Source: Xanthoparmelia taractica
Lineage: Eukaryota; Ascomycota; Lecanoromycetes; Lecanorales; Parmeliaceae
DNA: 64,000 nt
Assembly (NCBI GenBank): GCA_033085395.1
Contig: JANQBS010000136.1
Location: forward strand, 1-64,000
Reading direction: 5' to 3'
Position 1 is the stretch's first letter. Every line of letters begins with the position of its first letter. Shown piece after piece: positions 23,615 to 33,762 of the stretch. The notes below the pieces were generated by a model, which ran no database searches, was not told the DNA's origin, and saw only the letters and a list, made by a program, of their open reading frames with translations. Both the position numbers and the translations under genes were made by a program.

Positions 23615-25127
23615 ACAACTGATTTCTCTCTCTTGTCTTTTCTTGCATCAATAGATAGAACCTACACGTGTCTCCATTTGGAATATCGACGACCAAGGTT
23701 GATTGATGATTTCCTGGATGTTGGTTTGGGGACAGTATTTTCTTCTAACGATAGACCATAGCATAGAATTAGAATAAGATAAAACTTCCGAATAGAGCAA
23801 TATACCACCAAGTACCGTTAACGACTTTTGATCGAGCTCGAATCTCTCTACCTGTGCCTTTTACGAAACAGCCGAGTCTACCTACCGTATATTAAGCTCT
23901 CTAGCGCCTTTCAACTACGTAAAGCAAGGGTAGATTTTTATTCTATTCTATTCAGTATATATATATACAAAAAAGAGGGCAAGGTAAGAAATTGACATGA
24001 CATATTTTAAGAAAAGCCATATCGCTCGCTATAAAGGCGAGAGAGGGAGACTGTCAGCTTTGCAAGTTCTCAAGGTTATTTATCAATCAGTCTGAGTACT
24101 TGGCGTAACCCTACGCTCGCTCGCTCACATTGCAGCAATAGGGAGAGATAGAGAGAGGGAGAGAAACGAACGCGAGGATAAGGATAATAATCGATCGGTG
24201 GCACTAAACCCCCGCCCCCCCCTCCAGGCCCCCTCCCCCCAGCGCCCTGCATCGATCGAACCTCGGGTTGGGGCCTCGGAAGCCCGAAATACCCTGGCCA
24301 TGGAGGATCATGTCACGGCAAATGTTCCCGGTGGGGGGGGTGGGGTAAGTAAGGTTGTCATGTTCTTACTTACAATCGTGTTCATGATTGGAATATGTAT
24401 CTATCTATGCGGGTAGGTCCACGAGCTGTTATCGCCACACACACATCGCTATTGGTTTTCAATGGGGACAAAAACATATGTATGTCACAGGCCGCGTGCT
24501 CTCCCAGGTGTCATCTCTCAGACTCCGGCGTGAAAGCAATACAAGCAAGCAAGCCGTTGCGGACATTCTTGTCCTTTGCCGCTGTCAAATGGATCCCTCG
24601 TCAAAGATCTTGTAAAAGATATGGGTGTAGTTGGGCTCATGCGAAGACGGGCTGGACGAGTTTGTAGGACGATTGAGAAGTGGTGCTGGGACAGATGTGA
24701 TCCTGGCCTGCGGTTTACGACAGACGGCGTGGATGTGAGCCGGGCCCGGGGACAAGACACCGGAACTACGGCGTCCGAAAGAGTCGGCTTTCGGGTTGGA
24801 CTTGGCGGAGAAAGGTGGTCGTCGGAGGCCTGCCCGTATGACACGTGCGATTATTGTCATGCTCTGGCTGATAGCACCTGCTACCTCTTCTATGAGTTGT
24901 TATGCCTCGATTTCCTGTTCCCGGCCATGGAGACGTGATTGAGAGCGTAGAAGATGAGTATTGCTTATGCAAGCAGGAGCAGATCTCGCAATCAATGTTC
25001 CCTGATTGGAGCCTTCGGAATCTTTCTAGGGCGCAAAAAGCATTTGAGAGCCATTCCAGAATGTCGACAAACCCTCTACCATTACTTTCCCCAATGTTGA
25101 TCACGACAGAGGACTACCGAGCAGACA
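23615..25127. other. Intergenic, no convincing gene
   Basis: 23780-23960 is an AT-rich patch resembling RIPed DNA. 24100-24240 has purine runs and C-runs. A short frame at about 24300-24416 ends in one hydrophobic segment (MFLLTIVFMIGICIYL) but has no family resemblance. The frames at 24518-25312 overlap on both strands and look like shadows. Confidence 0.5.
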
Positions 25128-27624
25128 CTAACCTCTGGCAATATCCTCATAACGATGGGTTGAATTTTTTTCATATGTCATGGGTCGTGGATTGGTGGCC
25201 CATCCCCAGTCTTTCAACAGTTGCTGCACACGGTATTCAGTGGCCCACCCAAGGTCTACTTCTATCCCACGCAGAAGCTCCAGGATCTCATATCTTTCAC
25301 GTTCATGAGTAAGACACTGCCCGACTACAAACAAGGGCTGAATTTGGTGGATCCGCACCGAAGCTTCCGGACGGGAAGAGGTAATGTTGCTGGGAGAGGA
25401 TCATTAGTACGAACAGTAATGATCGGGTACTTGCAACATACCAAATTTCGTAACAATGGTACACAATTTGCTCCTGAATCTCTCGGTACGATTTCAGGCG
25501 ATTTGCGATGGTGCTTCGCCTGGCAGTGGTCTCATGAGGCTTGTTGATGAGCAACAGGATTCGCGCCATATGATAATGCTGCATCGTAGCTGCACACATC
25601 GGTATGCTATACCAAACCTCATCAAACGGATGGGCGGCACGTTCCACGGCTGGGAGGCCTTGGACATCCGAGAGAGGTCTTTGGGTCTTCGACTTGATCC
25701 GCGCACTTGGTTTAAACGTCGCGGGAAGACCTTCAAACCACACATCGAACGTGCCCCAAATGGCGTGCCACTTCTCGAGCTGTGACTTTTGAGATCTACC
25801 AAGGTCTCCTAGTTCATCTTCTTGGGGGACCTCTGAGCGATCGCCAGCAGGTACTGGGTTGAAGCCTTCCCCTGCAGCAATGAAATTGCAGAGCCGAGAA
25901 GAAAGCCAAACCAACGCATTCGAAATCATGTCCTCCTTCATCACGCAATGTTCGGGCAAGCCGCTCGCTGTTGAGTTACTTGGAAGCACATGACCATTTC
26001 CATCTAGGCAAAGACCGGCTTCCCTCCAGAGCTGAAGGTCTTCAGTGTCGAGGCGTGTCTGACACTCGTTGATGACTGTAACCCATGAGCTGATGACTTG
26101 GGTTGAAATATACGCAGAAAATCTTACAAGCTGCAACGTAGTCTTGCCGAGCGAAGTTCCAGAATGTTGCCTTTCTGGCCTTGGATGAGGTTCGACGTTG
26201 AGAGGAAAAGACAGAGTTGAGGACAGGGACCTCTAGCGGCATCGTGCTTCCTTCGGTAACGTCTAGCAACGACTTTATACCATTGAGATGACGAGACCAT
26301 GCGGTACCAGTGGCACTCATAAATTCATAGCCACATAAGATCGCTGTTGCAGCGATGACTTCGTCAGACCTGAGCAAGACCATTGCCCTATCCGAATTGA
26401 TGCTTCTTATTGGAGTATCGCTGCCATGAGCAGATTCCCGAGCTTCCCAGAGCTGTGCCATAAGGTGGATATTGACCGTACGTGACTCGTCTTGGTCTTG
26501 TCGCATCCTGTCCCTCAGTAAAGCAATACTTTTATCGTAGTGATACGCTCCCACCCATTCCCAGTCCACGGAGGAACCTTCAGAAACCTCCATGCGCGCC
26601 TGTCGGGAACAATTTCCCCCAACGGCTGCTTTTGCACCTTTCGCCCGCCCTAACTGGCTCGCTGCGTATGCACAACAAGCATGTCTGAGGAGAGAATGAG
26701 ATCCAGTGTGAACTGGTATGTGAGATCTGAAGTAGGAGTCAAGGTCAAAGAGATCCATCCTTCATCTCTTAGTTTCCTTCTTTGCAGCAATGCACTATGT
26801 TACGTACCATTGACCGGGTGATTCAGAAAAATGCCTTATGAGAAAGGCAACAGTATGCTCCGATTCGGCCTCGCCTTCTTGCTGCGATCTTTGTGTGCTT
26901 CTCTGTGAAGCGACTGTTCCGCTTGAGGATGAAGGTGTCTGCTTGGCCGGTGACATCAAGGGAGAACCCGTCGACGAGTCGATGACCGAAGCCGGGGTCA
27001 GGAGAGAGTTCCAATCATTGCTCAACGACATCATCGCAGAAACGGAGATAGGTGACGCCTCTTGCTCACTGTTGTGTTGCAATAAGGTGTTTGCGTCTGC
27101 GTGAGAAGACAGTGCCGTGGCAGGCAATGCTTCCAGAGCAGAAAGGTGAGGCTCAGGAAGCAAATTCGGAGCTGGATCTCGTCGTTGATGATCATCGGGC
27201 TCAGGCGTGCCGGAGACAAGGTAAGGATTGGAGGTATTGTGGAATGTGACTGAAGTACATGGTCAACTTAGATTATGTGAGAGGTCTCGAACGGGGATAG
27301 TCACGCTGCTGGGGAACATCTAGCCACACGGCGTTCTCATTGAAGGTGTTTTTGTATGCATAGAAGCGGCTGAGGGGAAGATTGTGTTCTGGCCATAAGA
27401 CGTCTTCATCTGCGTTCATGGACGCATTATGCTGGTGGCGGAACGTCAGACCAGAGCTGAGCCGACATTGGCGCTTTGCCTTATCACATTGCCCCCAGAT
27501 GGGTTTTTGCTCATCGCATTTGAGCCTCCTTTGACGACAGGTCAGGCTATTCTATTTGTCAGTTTGTCGCAGTTCTCAAGATGCTCGTGTTTGGGGATTC
27601 TAACCAGCCGGTTCGAGACCTCAT
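25128..27624 (-). CDS. Zn2Cys6 transcription factor with fungal_trans_2-type domain, fourth zinc Cys replaced by Trp
   Basis: Six exons (27624-27605, 27546-27305, 27249-26808, 26759-26128, 26075-25442, 25389-25128) join to 743 codons plus stop with every phase closing. The first intron splits the codon of the first zinc Cys. The cluster reads C7-x2-C10-x6-C17 (CLTCRQRRLKC), then DEQKPI, Trp24, GQ, Cys27 and, six residues later, Cys34. Position 24 should be the fourth Cys; codon TGG (27497-27495) replaces the expected TGC. A Ser/Thr/Gln-rich linker follows. The rest matches the regulatory domain of fungal zinc-cluster factors, including TFWNFARQDY, DTEDLQLWREAGLC, a YHCYEI-C block and LGWATEYRVQQLL near the C-terminus. 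Such factors bind CGG-containing promoters in the nucleus. The target is unknown. Loss of a ligand should weaken DNA binding. Apart from that residue the gene looks intact. Confidence 0.88.
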
Positions 27625-28415
27625 ACCTTGAGGTTTGGGCGAAAAGGCCTTGTCAGCGGGCTGGTAATACCATCACGTATGCAATGTCATGATATATTGA
27701 TCGCCATATACTTCTGTACTTACTTACTTATTCACTATTGGGCGTTGAGCCTTGGAGTCATGACTCTTCGAATCATAAGCCTTGAGTATTGAATTGTGTA
27801 TGTGCATAGTATCGACTCAGATATGGAAAACAAGTGACCATTGGAATCTGGTAGACGGGTGCGAGGGTGCCTCCGTAGTAAGCCATCCGTAAGCCATCCG
27901 TAAGCCAAAGGGCCGGCATTCCGCGCGTCGATCCTGAGGGACTCGGTTAGAGATGCCTCCCACTTTCCTGATCTCCCCAAAAATGCGACGACAGTATGTG
28001 TATGGTACCACCGAATCGACGACGTTGCGGAAAAGGACATTCATTATATGCCTGATTTGCTCATGGCCAGGAAGCCCGCTTCAATTTTTCCCAATCGACA
28101 TACTCGCTCAGTCGCATCCATCAAAGATAACAGATCTGGACGGAACCCGGGCCACGCATCAAAACATCAAGACTAAGTGGAGCGTAAACTCCATCCGGGA
28201 ATAAGCGGAAAAATTCCGAGTCTGCAGCCTTATAATAATACTCGGCTATCCTAGAAGTACCTATCCTCGCTTCACCTGCCGCGCCCCTTAGAATTCTTGA
28301 TCTTCAATTATATCAGTGTTGGAGGGTTTTGCCCTTTGGACAATAATCCTTATGATGCCTCTCTTTCTCGTTTCAGTTCTGCTCAGGATATCTAATCAGC
28401 AACCGTCAGCTCACC
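27625..28415. promoter_or_regulatory. Divergent promoter region, zinc-cluster factor and arrestin-like gene
   Basis: No coding frame is supported. It holds an 11-bp direct repeat (listed separately). Both flanking genes start from this interval. Confidence 0.5.
27878..27906. repeat. 11-bp direct repeat, almost three copies
   Basis: GTAAGCCATCC occurs at 27878-27888 and 27889-27899, followed by GTAAGCC. It lies in a divergent promoter, so it could be a protein-binding array or plain slippage. Confidence 0.75.
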
Positions 28416-29591
28416 ATGTTCACACGACGAGTTCGTATTAGCCTCCAGGTCCCGTATGACCATGACGAGGCTCCCATTTTCCGCCCAGGTGCCGTCCTTC
28501 CTGGTAAAGTTTCATACAAGACACCCGCCTCCGATCGCGTGTCCTCCATCACTGTCGACTCCCGGGGTGAGAGCCAGGTTGACAGTGACAAGGTCGAGCT
28601 CTTCCACCGTCAATGTGTGATCAAGGGTGACAGCTCCAACTACCTCGACATCAAGTCCCGGCAGACTTACGACTTCCCATTTCAAATCACTGCTCCAGAA
28701 ATGACCGAGCTCGACTGTACGGACGGATATCCTACCAGCAGTCCTGGGTCCTTTGTAGACAGCCAGCATCCCTTGCCACCATCCTTTGGAGCAGATCAGT
28801 CCAGACATGCCAAGATCGTCTATGAAATGTATGCCACAGTCACACGTGTCAGCAGCGTGGGAGGTTACCAGTACCATTCGCCCACGACGCATGGCATCTC
28901 GAACCTGAAATGTCTTCACACCACCCTTCCGCGCTACGAAGCGATCGCACCTGAGCCATCGGGTTGGCTTAAGCAGCCCATGATCGACTCGTCTGTTCCG
29001 CAGAATTTGAAGACGCTGCTTGACGCTCATGCGGGGCCTTTGCCGATTTATCAAGCCGTAATCAATGTTCCGTCGACGGCGATTCTGGGCGAGAAAATCC
29101 CTCTGATGTCCATCATATGTCCCAAGAACCATCAAGCGCATTGCCGAATCTACGCTGTCGACCTCAACTTTTCAGTCTCCGTGAGCCTTCAAGCGGAGAC
29201 GCACTCGAGACATAAAGGCCTTACCGGTTGTCCACCGATCACCGATGTCAAAGCTCTACCACTCAAAACAGAGCTGCCTTGCACATCGACCACCGCCGTT
29301 GGATCTCCCGAGTCAATTGGCTACCACACCATAGCGGCAATCAGCTGGCCGCCTTCTTACAAAAGCTACCTGGTCAGCAGATCCTATAATCTCCTGGTCG
29401 ACATTTCGGTGAACAAAAAGGGCTCTAAGGCCAATCATATCGCCCATTTCCAGGTTCCCATTTCTGTATCAGTTTCACAGCATTCTCACTTGGATTGCGT
29501 TCCGGATTATGATGAGCGAGTCCCACTGGGTGGAGGACAAGTTGCCATGTATGATGGGGAGCCCCCGGCATATGATAGCTTGCGGTCTTAG
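28416..29591 (+). CDS. Arrestin-like protein with C-terminal PPxY motif
   Basis: Single exon of 391 codons with no lesion. The N-terminal half has an arrestin-N type beta-strand pattern (FRPGAVLPGKVSY, then a KVELFHRQ segment and YDFPFQI). The second half starts with a strand-rich arrestin-C-like region (INVPSTAILGEKIPLM) and ends near the C-terminus with EPPAYDSL, a PPxY motif that binds WW domains of Rsp5/HulA-type ubiquitin ligases. Alpha-arrestins with this motif recruit the ligase to plasma-membrane transporters for endocytosis. The order of domains and motif is clear; the specific cargo is not. The start is the first Met after the upstream stop and has a favourable CACCATG context. Confidence 0.75.
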   Translation: MFTRRVRISLQVPYDHDEAPIFRPGAVLPGKVSYKTPASDRVSSITVDSRGESQVDSDKVELFHRQCVIKGDSSNYLDIKSRQTYDFPFQITAPEMTELDCTDGYPTSSPGSFVDSQHPLPPSFGADQSRHAKIVYEMYATVTRVSSVGGYQYHSPTTHGISNLKCLHTTLPRYEAIAPEPSGWLKQPMIDSSVPQNLKTLLDAHAGPLPIYQAVINVPSTAILGEKIPLMSIICPKNHQAHCRIYAVDLNFSVSVSLQAETHSRHKGLTGCPPITDVKALPLKTELPCTSTTAVGSPESIGYHTIAAISWPPSYKSYLVSRSYNLLVDISVNKKGSKANHIAHFQVPISVSVSQHSHLDCVPDYDERVPLGGGQVAMYDGEPPAYDSLRS

Positions 29592-30048
29592 GCTTTTAGC
29601 ATGGTTGGTCCGGACCTTTGAATTGGAAATGCATGTAGAAATTGATCAGGAGAAGAGAGACCATTCGAATGCTGTTCAGATTTGAGGGCGTGGGAGTGCC
29701 GCAGAAAGACCGTCTAGTCCTCTTGATAGAAAGCTGCACATTATGCGAAAATCAAGCCTGCTTGTTGAGAATGAGTTGTATCTGAAGCAACAATATGGAA
29801 CGTGTTCATGAGCAGCCGGCCGATGAGAGGGTTTGGAGTAACGGGCAAACCAAGACTAAAGAAGGTAAGCGGAAGAGGCGCGACAGGTGACTGCCTGCAA
29901 GATACAGTACTGTGATGAATTCTTTTACTACCTTTTGATCTATGAAGCCCACAATGCATTAGATCACTTATCTCGAGTGGGACATGTATTGGCGAATACA
30001 CTCCAATCCCATCGCTATAACACATTGCAGAATGCCACAAGACTCATG
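29592..30048. other. Intergenic, no gene seen
   Basis: Only short frames without family resemblance. It is the 3' region of the arrestin-like gene and faces the 3' end of the decayed gene downstream. Confidence 0.5.
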
Positions 30049-31229
30049 TCAAAGGAGATATTGCTGACTGACGGCACAGCCTGCAAACGTCTCCATCTCT
30101 CTCGTTCTTTCTCCCTCACTCGTCGGCGTCTTGAATAGGTAACTCAACATCTCTGTCAAATTATCACCGTCTCGATTCGTCTTTACCCAATCATTGACCA
30201 GCGCCCGCGAACGATGGAAGAGCCGAGAACAGATCTTGTCAGAAGGTACGTCCACATCTCTCAACTGACGCTCCGTAAGATCGGTGACATGCTCCGGTCG
30301 CGTCGTCGTCAAGATGCTGTGAGCGCAGCCAAGGGCGCAGGGAGATTGCAGATCCTTGACCGTCTTGGCAGTATGACACTCGAGTCCTGGAGCTAACTGG
30401 GTCTGAAGTATTGACCTGCATTCACACGGAGCGTACTGTCAATGTCCAGAAGGAATGTCTTCTAGCTCCGGGTGTAAGCCGTCCATGCGTCAAGTGTGCC
30501 CCAGCCCTCGTAGGCGGTGGCCGGATTTGACATGAACGGGGCGTGCCCGGCAAGCAGATTGGGCCAAACCAGGTCAGAGATGGAGAGCTCAACGGTGGTA
30601 GTGAAGGTCATCCTCTGATCTTTGCGGGTGAGGGGAATACTGTCCATGGTCGTCGAGGTAAAGCGAATGAGTAGCCGCCACAGCAAAAGGTATTGCTCAA
30701 CAATACTTTCTCCGCTATATTGGTGATGAGTTCCGCTGGTGTGAGGGAGACCTGGCTTTTTCAGGCGGGAATAAATGTTGAATGCATGCTCTGGGAGATC
30801 TCGAGTGCGGCAACACCTTCAACGACCTTGACAGGACAGGCGAACTGACTGTCACAGTCTTACTCAAGATCGGCCCTGTCACTCGAGCAGCCTTGAGGAT
30901 GCACTCGATTGTTTAGGCCTGGTTAACAGAACCCCGAGGAAGAATCACAATAGTAGTAGGAATCTCCTGAAGGGGTGAATGCCCGTCTTCGAAGGCCTTG
31001 AGGAGACCTTGCACATCGCCCCTACAGAAGCGGTCAAGGTGATCTTTGTTGAAACACTCACCATGATCCGGCCAACGCTTGTCGGATCCAAAGTGTCCAA
31101 AGTGTCGACAGCTATCAGGCAGCCATTAGGCCGAGTAAGAAGTCGTTTTGGCTTATAGCCAGGGAAACGAGAGGAGCGTCCCGCGACAGGGAATATAACG
31201 GTTACCTCGTTGCCCACAGCTTTGATCAT
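30049..31229 (-). pseudogene. Decayed fusion gene: sugar nucleotidyltransferase-like domain plus HAD phosphatase-like domain
   Basis: Read on the minus strand from 31229, the first segment is an NTP-transferase start: EVTVIFPVAGRSSRFPG (about 31211-31160) matches the nucleotide-binding AGxxSRF signature. After a frameshift near 31040, GDVQGLLKAFEDGH and IPTTIVILPRGSVNQA follow, then a stop, then ILKAARVTGPI. Another shift leads to DCDSQFACPVKVVEGVAALE. Further on, AYEGWGTLDAWTAYTRS is followed by a TAG (30464-30462) and then KTFLLDIDSTL, a HAD nucleophile motif (expected DxDGT). The segment from 30312 (TTTRPEHVTDLT, later ALVNDW) resembles the rest of a capsule-type HAD phosphatase. At least two frameshifts and several stops make it non-functional. 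The combination is familiar from bacterial polysaccharide synthesis genes and unusual in fungi. Assignment is by motif only. Confidence 0.55.
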
Positions 31230-32713
31230 GGCGTCGACTTGAACGATTGCTGGGTGGCTTACAACGTCAGATAACAGCTCAGTCTTGCCGGCTTCATCGA
31301 CGACTTGGTTTCCCCGAGAGTTGAAGTTATCTGTTGTTGACCACCCTTCTCGGGGCTTCGTTCGGGGAGGTCAGTGAACGCTTGACCTACGCGGATAAAA
31401 GTAAGTCCCATCATCTCACTATCTTCACATCACTTTGAAGCTAAGAGGATTTCTCTTATGCATATCCAACGAAGGAGAGACTATCACATGACTGGAGGAG
31501 GTTACCGTTTTGTTAAAGCGAATCAGAGATGCGGGAAGTAAAATTCGCGTTCAGTAATCGAATAATCAAATTCGAGCAGTTAGGAAATGAAAGTAAATAG
31601 AATTTAATTTCATGAACCATTGTATGTCTGGCTTGGACCACGTTTGAAGAAAGTTTAGAATGTTGCCGTTACACGGTCCTGAGGTTTCCATCTCTTCTAG
31701 CAAAAGGCTTCCCATGACCGACCGTGCTGAATCTGGGGTTGCTTCGGAGGTATGGAGAAAATTTAGGAGATGGCAAGCCTTTAGCTAGAAGTCAGAGTAT
31801 TCGAAGCATCCGAAATTGAGAACAATGGGTACAGCAATGAGTAAGAGGCTTCGAGCAAGGCTTTTTAACAAAGGCAACCTGCCGCGACACCTACCTTGAT
31901 TGCTTTGTTAGGAAGGACTGTGTTTTTACAACCCTATTACAAGCCCTAGAGGCAGTCCAATAACTTTGCTGGACCCACGCTTGAGCTTGGTGTTTGGTAG
32001 TACTAGATGATACTGGTGAGGGGTTGAATCCTTGGCCCAAAAGGATGTCCAAAGTGGCCAAATCCGGCAGGTTTGAGGCCCAAGCGTCCATTCTGACGAT
32101 TGGTTGATCAGAGAGGGAAACCTGTGGCTCGGATTTCCTGTCTTCCATCGCTTAAGCTGCCGGCCAGCACATCTGCTCAGGCCGCATATTTGGCGGTCTG
32201 GCAGCAACGGGCAGTGACATTTACAGTGTACTTGGGGAAGTTATCGCGATCAGCAAGGGGCAGTCAAGCTCATATCCCGTCGCTTCGAGTTTACTACCTT
32301 GGATATCCAAAGGAAAAAAAGACATGTCCGCGAAGCCAAGCCGAGTCGTCCATCCACAAAATGATGGCACAGAAGGACAGCCTCGCGAACAGACTTCACT
32401 CATATGCAGCATGCAGCTGCAAAGGGACGGTGGCATTGATAATGCAGATTTGCTGCAATTGCTCCGTATACGTAAAGGTAAAGGGAGTCTAGGGTTCTAA
32501 CCCTAAAAATTTTGACGCCATACGTGGGTCGCTACTGGTGACAACCAGACTATCTAAACCGTTCCATGACAATATCAAAGTGCTCATTACAGGAATCCTA
32601 CAACGCCCCATTCTATTCAGTCCCAACCTCTTGATGCCACCCATGCTGCTCGGCATCTCCACTCATCATATGCTGTCACCTTGACGCCGGAAACACCTAG
32701 TGTCCCAGGGAAC
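31230..32713. other. Intergenic, no convincing gene
   Basis: Overlapping short frames on both strands at 31891-32492 have no recognisable motifs. Some could be remains of sequence once linked to the decayed nucleotidyltransferase gene, but nothing supports this directly. Confidence 0.45.
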
Positions 32714-33418
32714 ATGAGTTGCCGAATCGCATCGACGATTCTGAGAGGGTTCAGAAATGGCCCATTGCTACATATTTCGCGCGCATTCTCGAGAAAAGAG
32801 CACAATTCTACCACCGCGGATCCATCCATTCGCCCCGTTCAGACCGCGAATGACAGCGTTCCAGTCTTCCATAATCACAGGGGTTTCTACGACCTGTTCG
32901 ATATCCAAGCCTGGGAAATGAGTACAGGAAGAATCGTGGCTGCTAAGGACCTTCCAAAGGGAATCCAACGAATGATGAAAAAATACGGAATAACAGGGGC
33001 AGAGCACAAAAGTATTGCTTCTCAGCTGTTGTGGCATTTCGCGGCAATGGGACGTGCTAAGATGGCTACACCCGAGTGGCGTGCAGCGCAAGAGAAAGCC
33101 GGCTGGCGAGACACTAAACGGTCAGCCGGAGCAAAGGGGCGTGCTACTCAAGCGGAAGCCGGCTATCCAAGCCTGCAAAAAGGTCGCGCTACCCAGAACG
33201 CCAAAACCAAGGCCGCAGATCTCTTAAAATCGCCCGACGCATTGAGAAAGGCGATGATACGCAGGGAATATAACAAGGCATATAGGAGAGAGAGGAGTGG
33301 AAAGCTCCCCAAAATTTCAGCGCAGGAGGAGACCAAAGTTCCAGCCCATAAGGAGATAGATGCATCACATTCGCCAGAGCCTAAGAGAAGGGTTTCGCGC
33401 GAGGCTGCTAGGAAGTAA
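32714..33418 (+). CDS. Hypothetical basic protein, possible mitochondrial leader
   Basis: Open frame of 234 codons from ATG 32714; the longer frame from 32681 starts at a TTG. The first about 30 residues are Arg/Ser/Ile rich and lack acids (MSCRIASTILRGF and on), like a mitochondrial targeting peptide. The middle has a conserved-looking block (GFYDLFDIQAWEMSTGRIVAAKDLP, shortened here to its core, FDIQAWEMSTGRI) and two related Gly-Arg-Ala-Thr-Gln pieces at about residues 147 and 162. The C-terminus is Lys/Arg/Glu rich with no membrane segment. I do not recognise a family, and no function is assigned. It could be a lineage-restricted gene or a chance frame, but its length and uninterrupted composition favour a gene. 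Confidence 0.5.
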   Translation: MSCRIASTILRGFRNGPLLHISRAFSRKEHNSTTADPSIRPVQTANDSVPVFHNHRGFYDLFDIQAWEMSTGRIVAAKDLPKGIQRMMKKYGITGAEHKSIASQLLWHFAAMGRAKMATPEWRAAQEKAGWRDTKRSAGAKGRATQAEAGYPSLQKGRATQNAKTKAADLLKSPDALRKAMIRREYNKAYRRERSGKLPKISAQEETKVPAHKEIDASHSPEPKRRVSREAARK

Positions 33419-33762
33419 CAAATGACCTGTCTATAGACAACATCTGTCTTTGCATTCGCTAGAATGGGTATTTGCTATATGGATGGAGGAGGTAAACTGA
33501 ATATTCTTTGGTGGGGCTGTATATACTAAACAGCTTAGTGCTTTGCTGTTTCCATCCCATTGACTGGCTGCGCGGGCAAGGCACCAGCTAATATTGACGG
33601 AATGAAGCATTCAAATTCTCTCTACTATGACCACAATCCAATCACGGGCAACAATCACAGAGAGTCCAGCTTTATTTGCCGGTAGCCGAAACGGCATGCT
33701 TAGGCCTCGATGGCGACTGAAGTCCGACGCGACGGATTTCCGGCCCTTGCTTGCTTTGCTTC
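33419..33762. other. Intergenic, no gene seen
   Basis: Separates the orphan ORF from the 3' end of the decayed transporter. No motif or repeat was noticed. Confidence 0.5.
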
